A stretch of DNA of 31,668 nucleotides, from positions 1-31,668 of the IMG/VR virus record IMGVR_UViG_3300045930_000011; one strand, given 5' to 3'. The stretch comes from a virus. The number at the start of each line of letters is the position of its first letter. Position 1 is the first letter of the stretch. A model generated the notes under the pieces. The model had not been told where the DNA came from and searched no databases. It saw only the letters and a list, made by a program, of their open reading frames with translations. Both the position numbers and the translations under genes were made by a program. This document shows positions 31,651 to 31,668 of this stretch, piece by piece.

Positions 31651-31668
31651 CTTCAACCCATTTTTAAT

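Noticed and set aside
1-31668. Integrase, lysogeny repressor or attachment site
   Set aside because: No Tyr or Ser recombinase motif was recognised. The ribbon-helix-helix protein is the only clear DNA-binding regulator and is not evidence of lysogeny by itself.

Overview
The window is most of the genome, possibly a near-complete genome segment, of a tailed double-stranded DNA phage with siphovirus architecture. An HK97-type packaging and capsid module is followed by a non-contractile tail module: -1 frameshifted tail chaperones, a 1217-residue tape measure and a lambda-J-like tip protein. No sheath gene is seen. Base composition is GC-rich. The host cannot be named from sequence alone. A single-domain GH19-type endolysin without a wall-binding domain and several small proteins with Sec-like signals fit a Gram-negative host (inference). 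No integrase, excisionase, recognisable repressor, DNA polymerase, primase, tRNA, CRISPR array or reverse transcriptase was found, so a lytic phage relying on the host replisome is the simplest reading. Such genes could lie outside the window.

Plus strand, about 63-24785, late genes: two small leading genes; terminase small and large subunits; portal; prohead protease; an untranslated hairpin region; major capsid protein; four small presumed virion proteins; head-tail connector; head closure; HK97-gp10-like protein; DUF3168 tail completion protein; an unusual signal-peptide protein; tail tube; tail assembly chaperones G and G-T joined by an A AAA AAC slip; tape measure; three minor tail proteins; a 1149-residue tip protein; two paralogous tail-fibre-like genes; then a lysis cassette with overlapping membrane ORFs and a GH19-like endolysin. 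Most junctions are TAATG or ATGA overlaps or very short gaps, so the block is probably transcribed as long units.

Between 24786 and 24924 the two gene blocks converge, with a possible terminator hairpin.

Minus strand, about 31383 (or 31592) down to 24925, early/replication genes: tiny membrane peptides, a DnaB-type helicase, a ribbon-helix-helix regulator, a small signal-peptide protein, a 742-residue protein fusing an SF2 helicase to a DNA methyltransferase, and a run of small, often Cys-rich proteins including an HNH nuclease. Almost every junction here is a 1- to 4-base stop/start overlap, implying one translationally coupled operon. The most distinctive features are the helicase-methyltransferase fusion with its small partners, the signal-peptide protein inside the tail cassette, the paired fibres sharing one anchor, the well-formed frameshift element, and the overlapping lysis-region ORFs.
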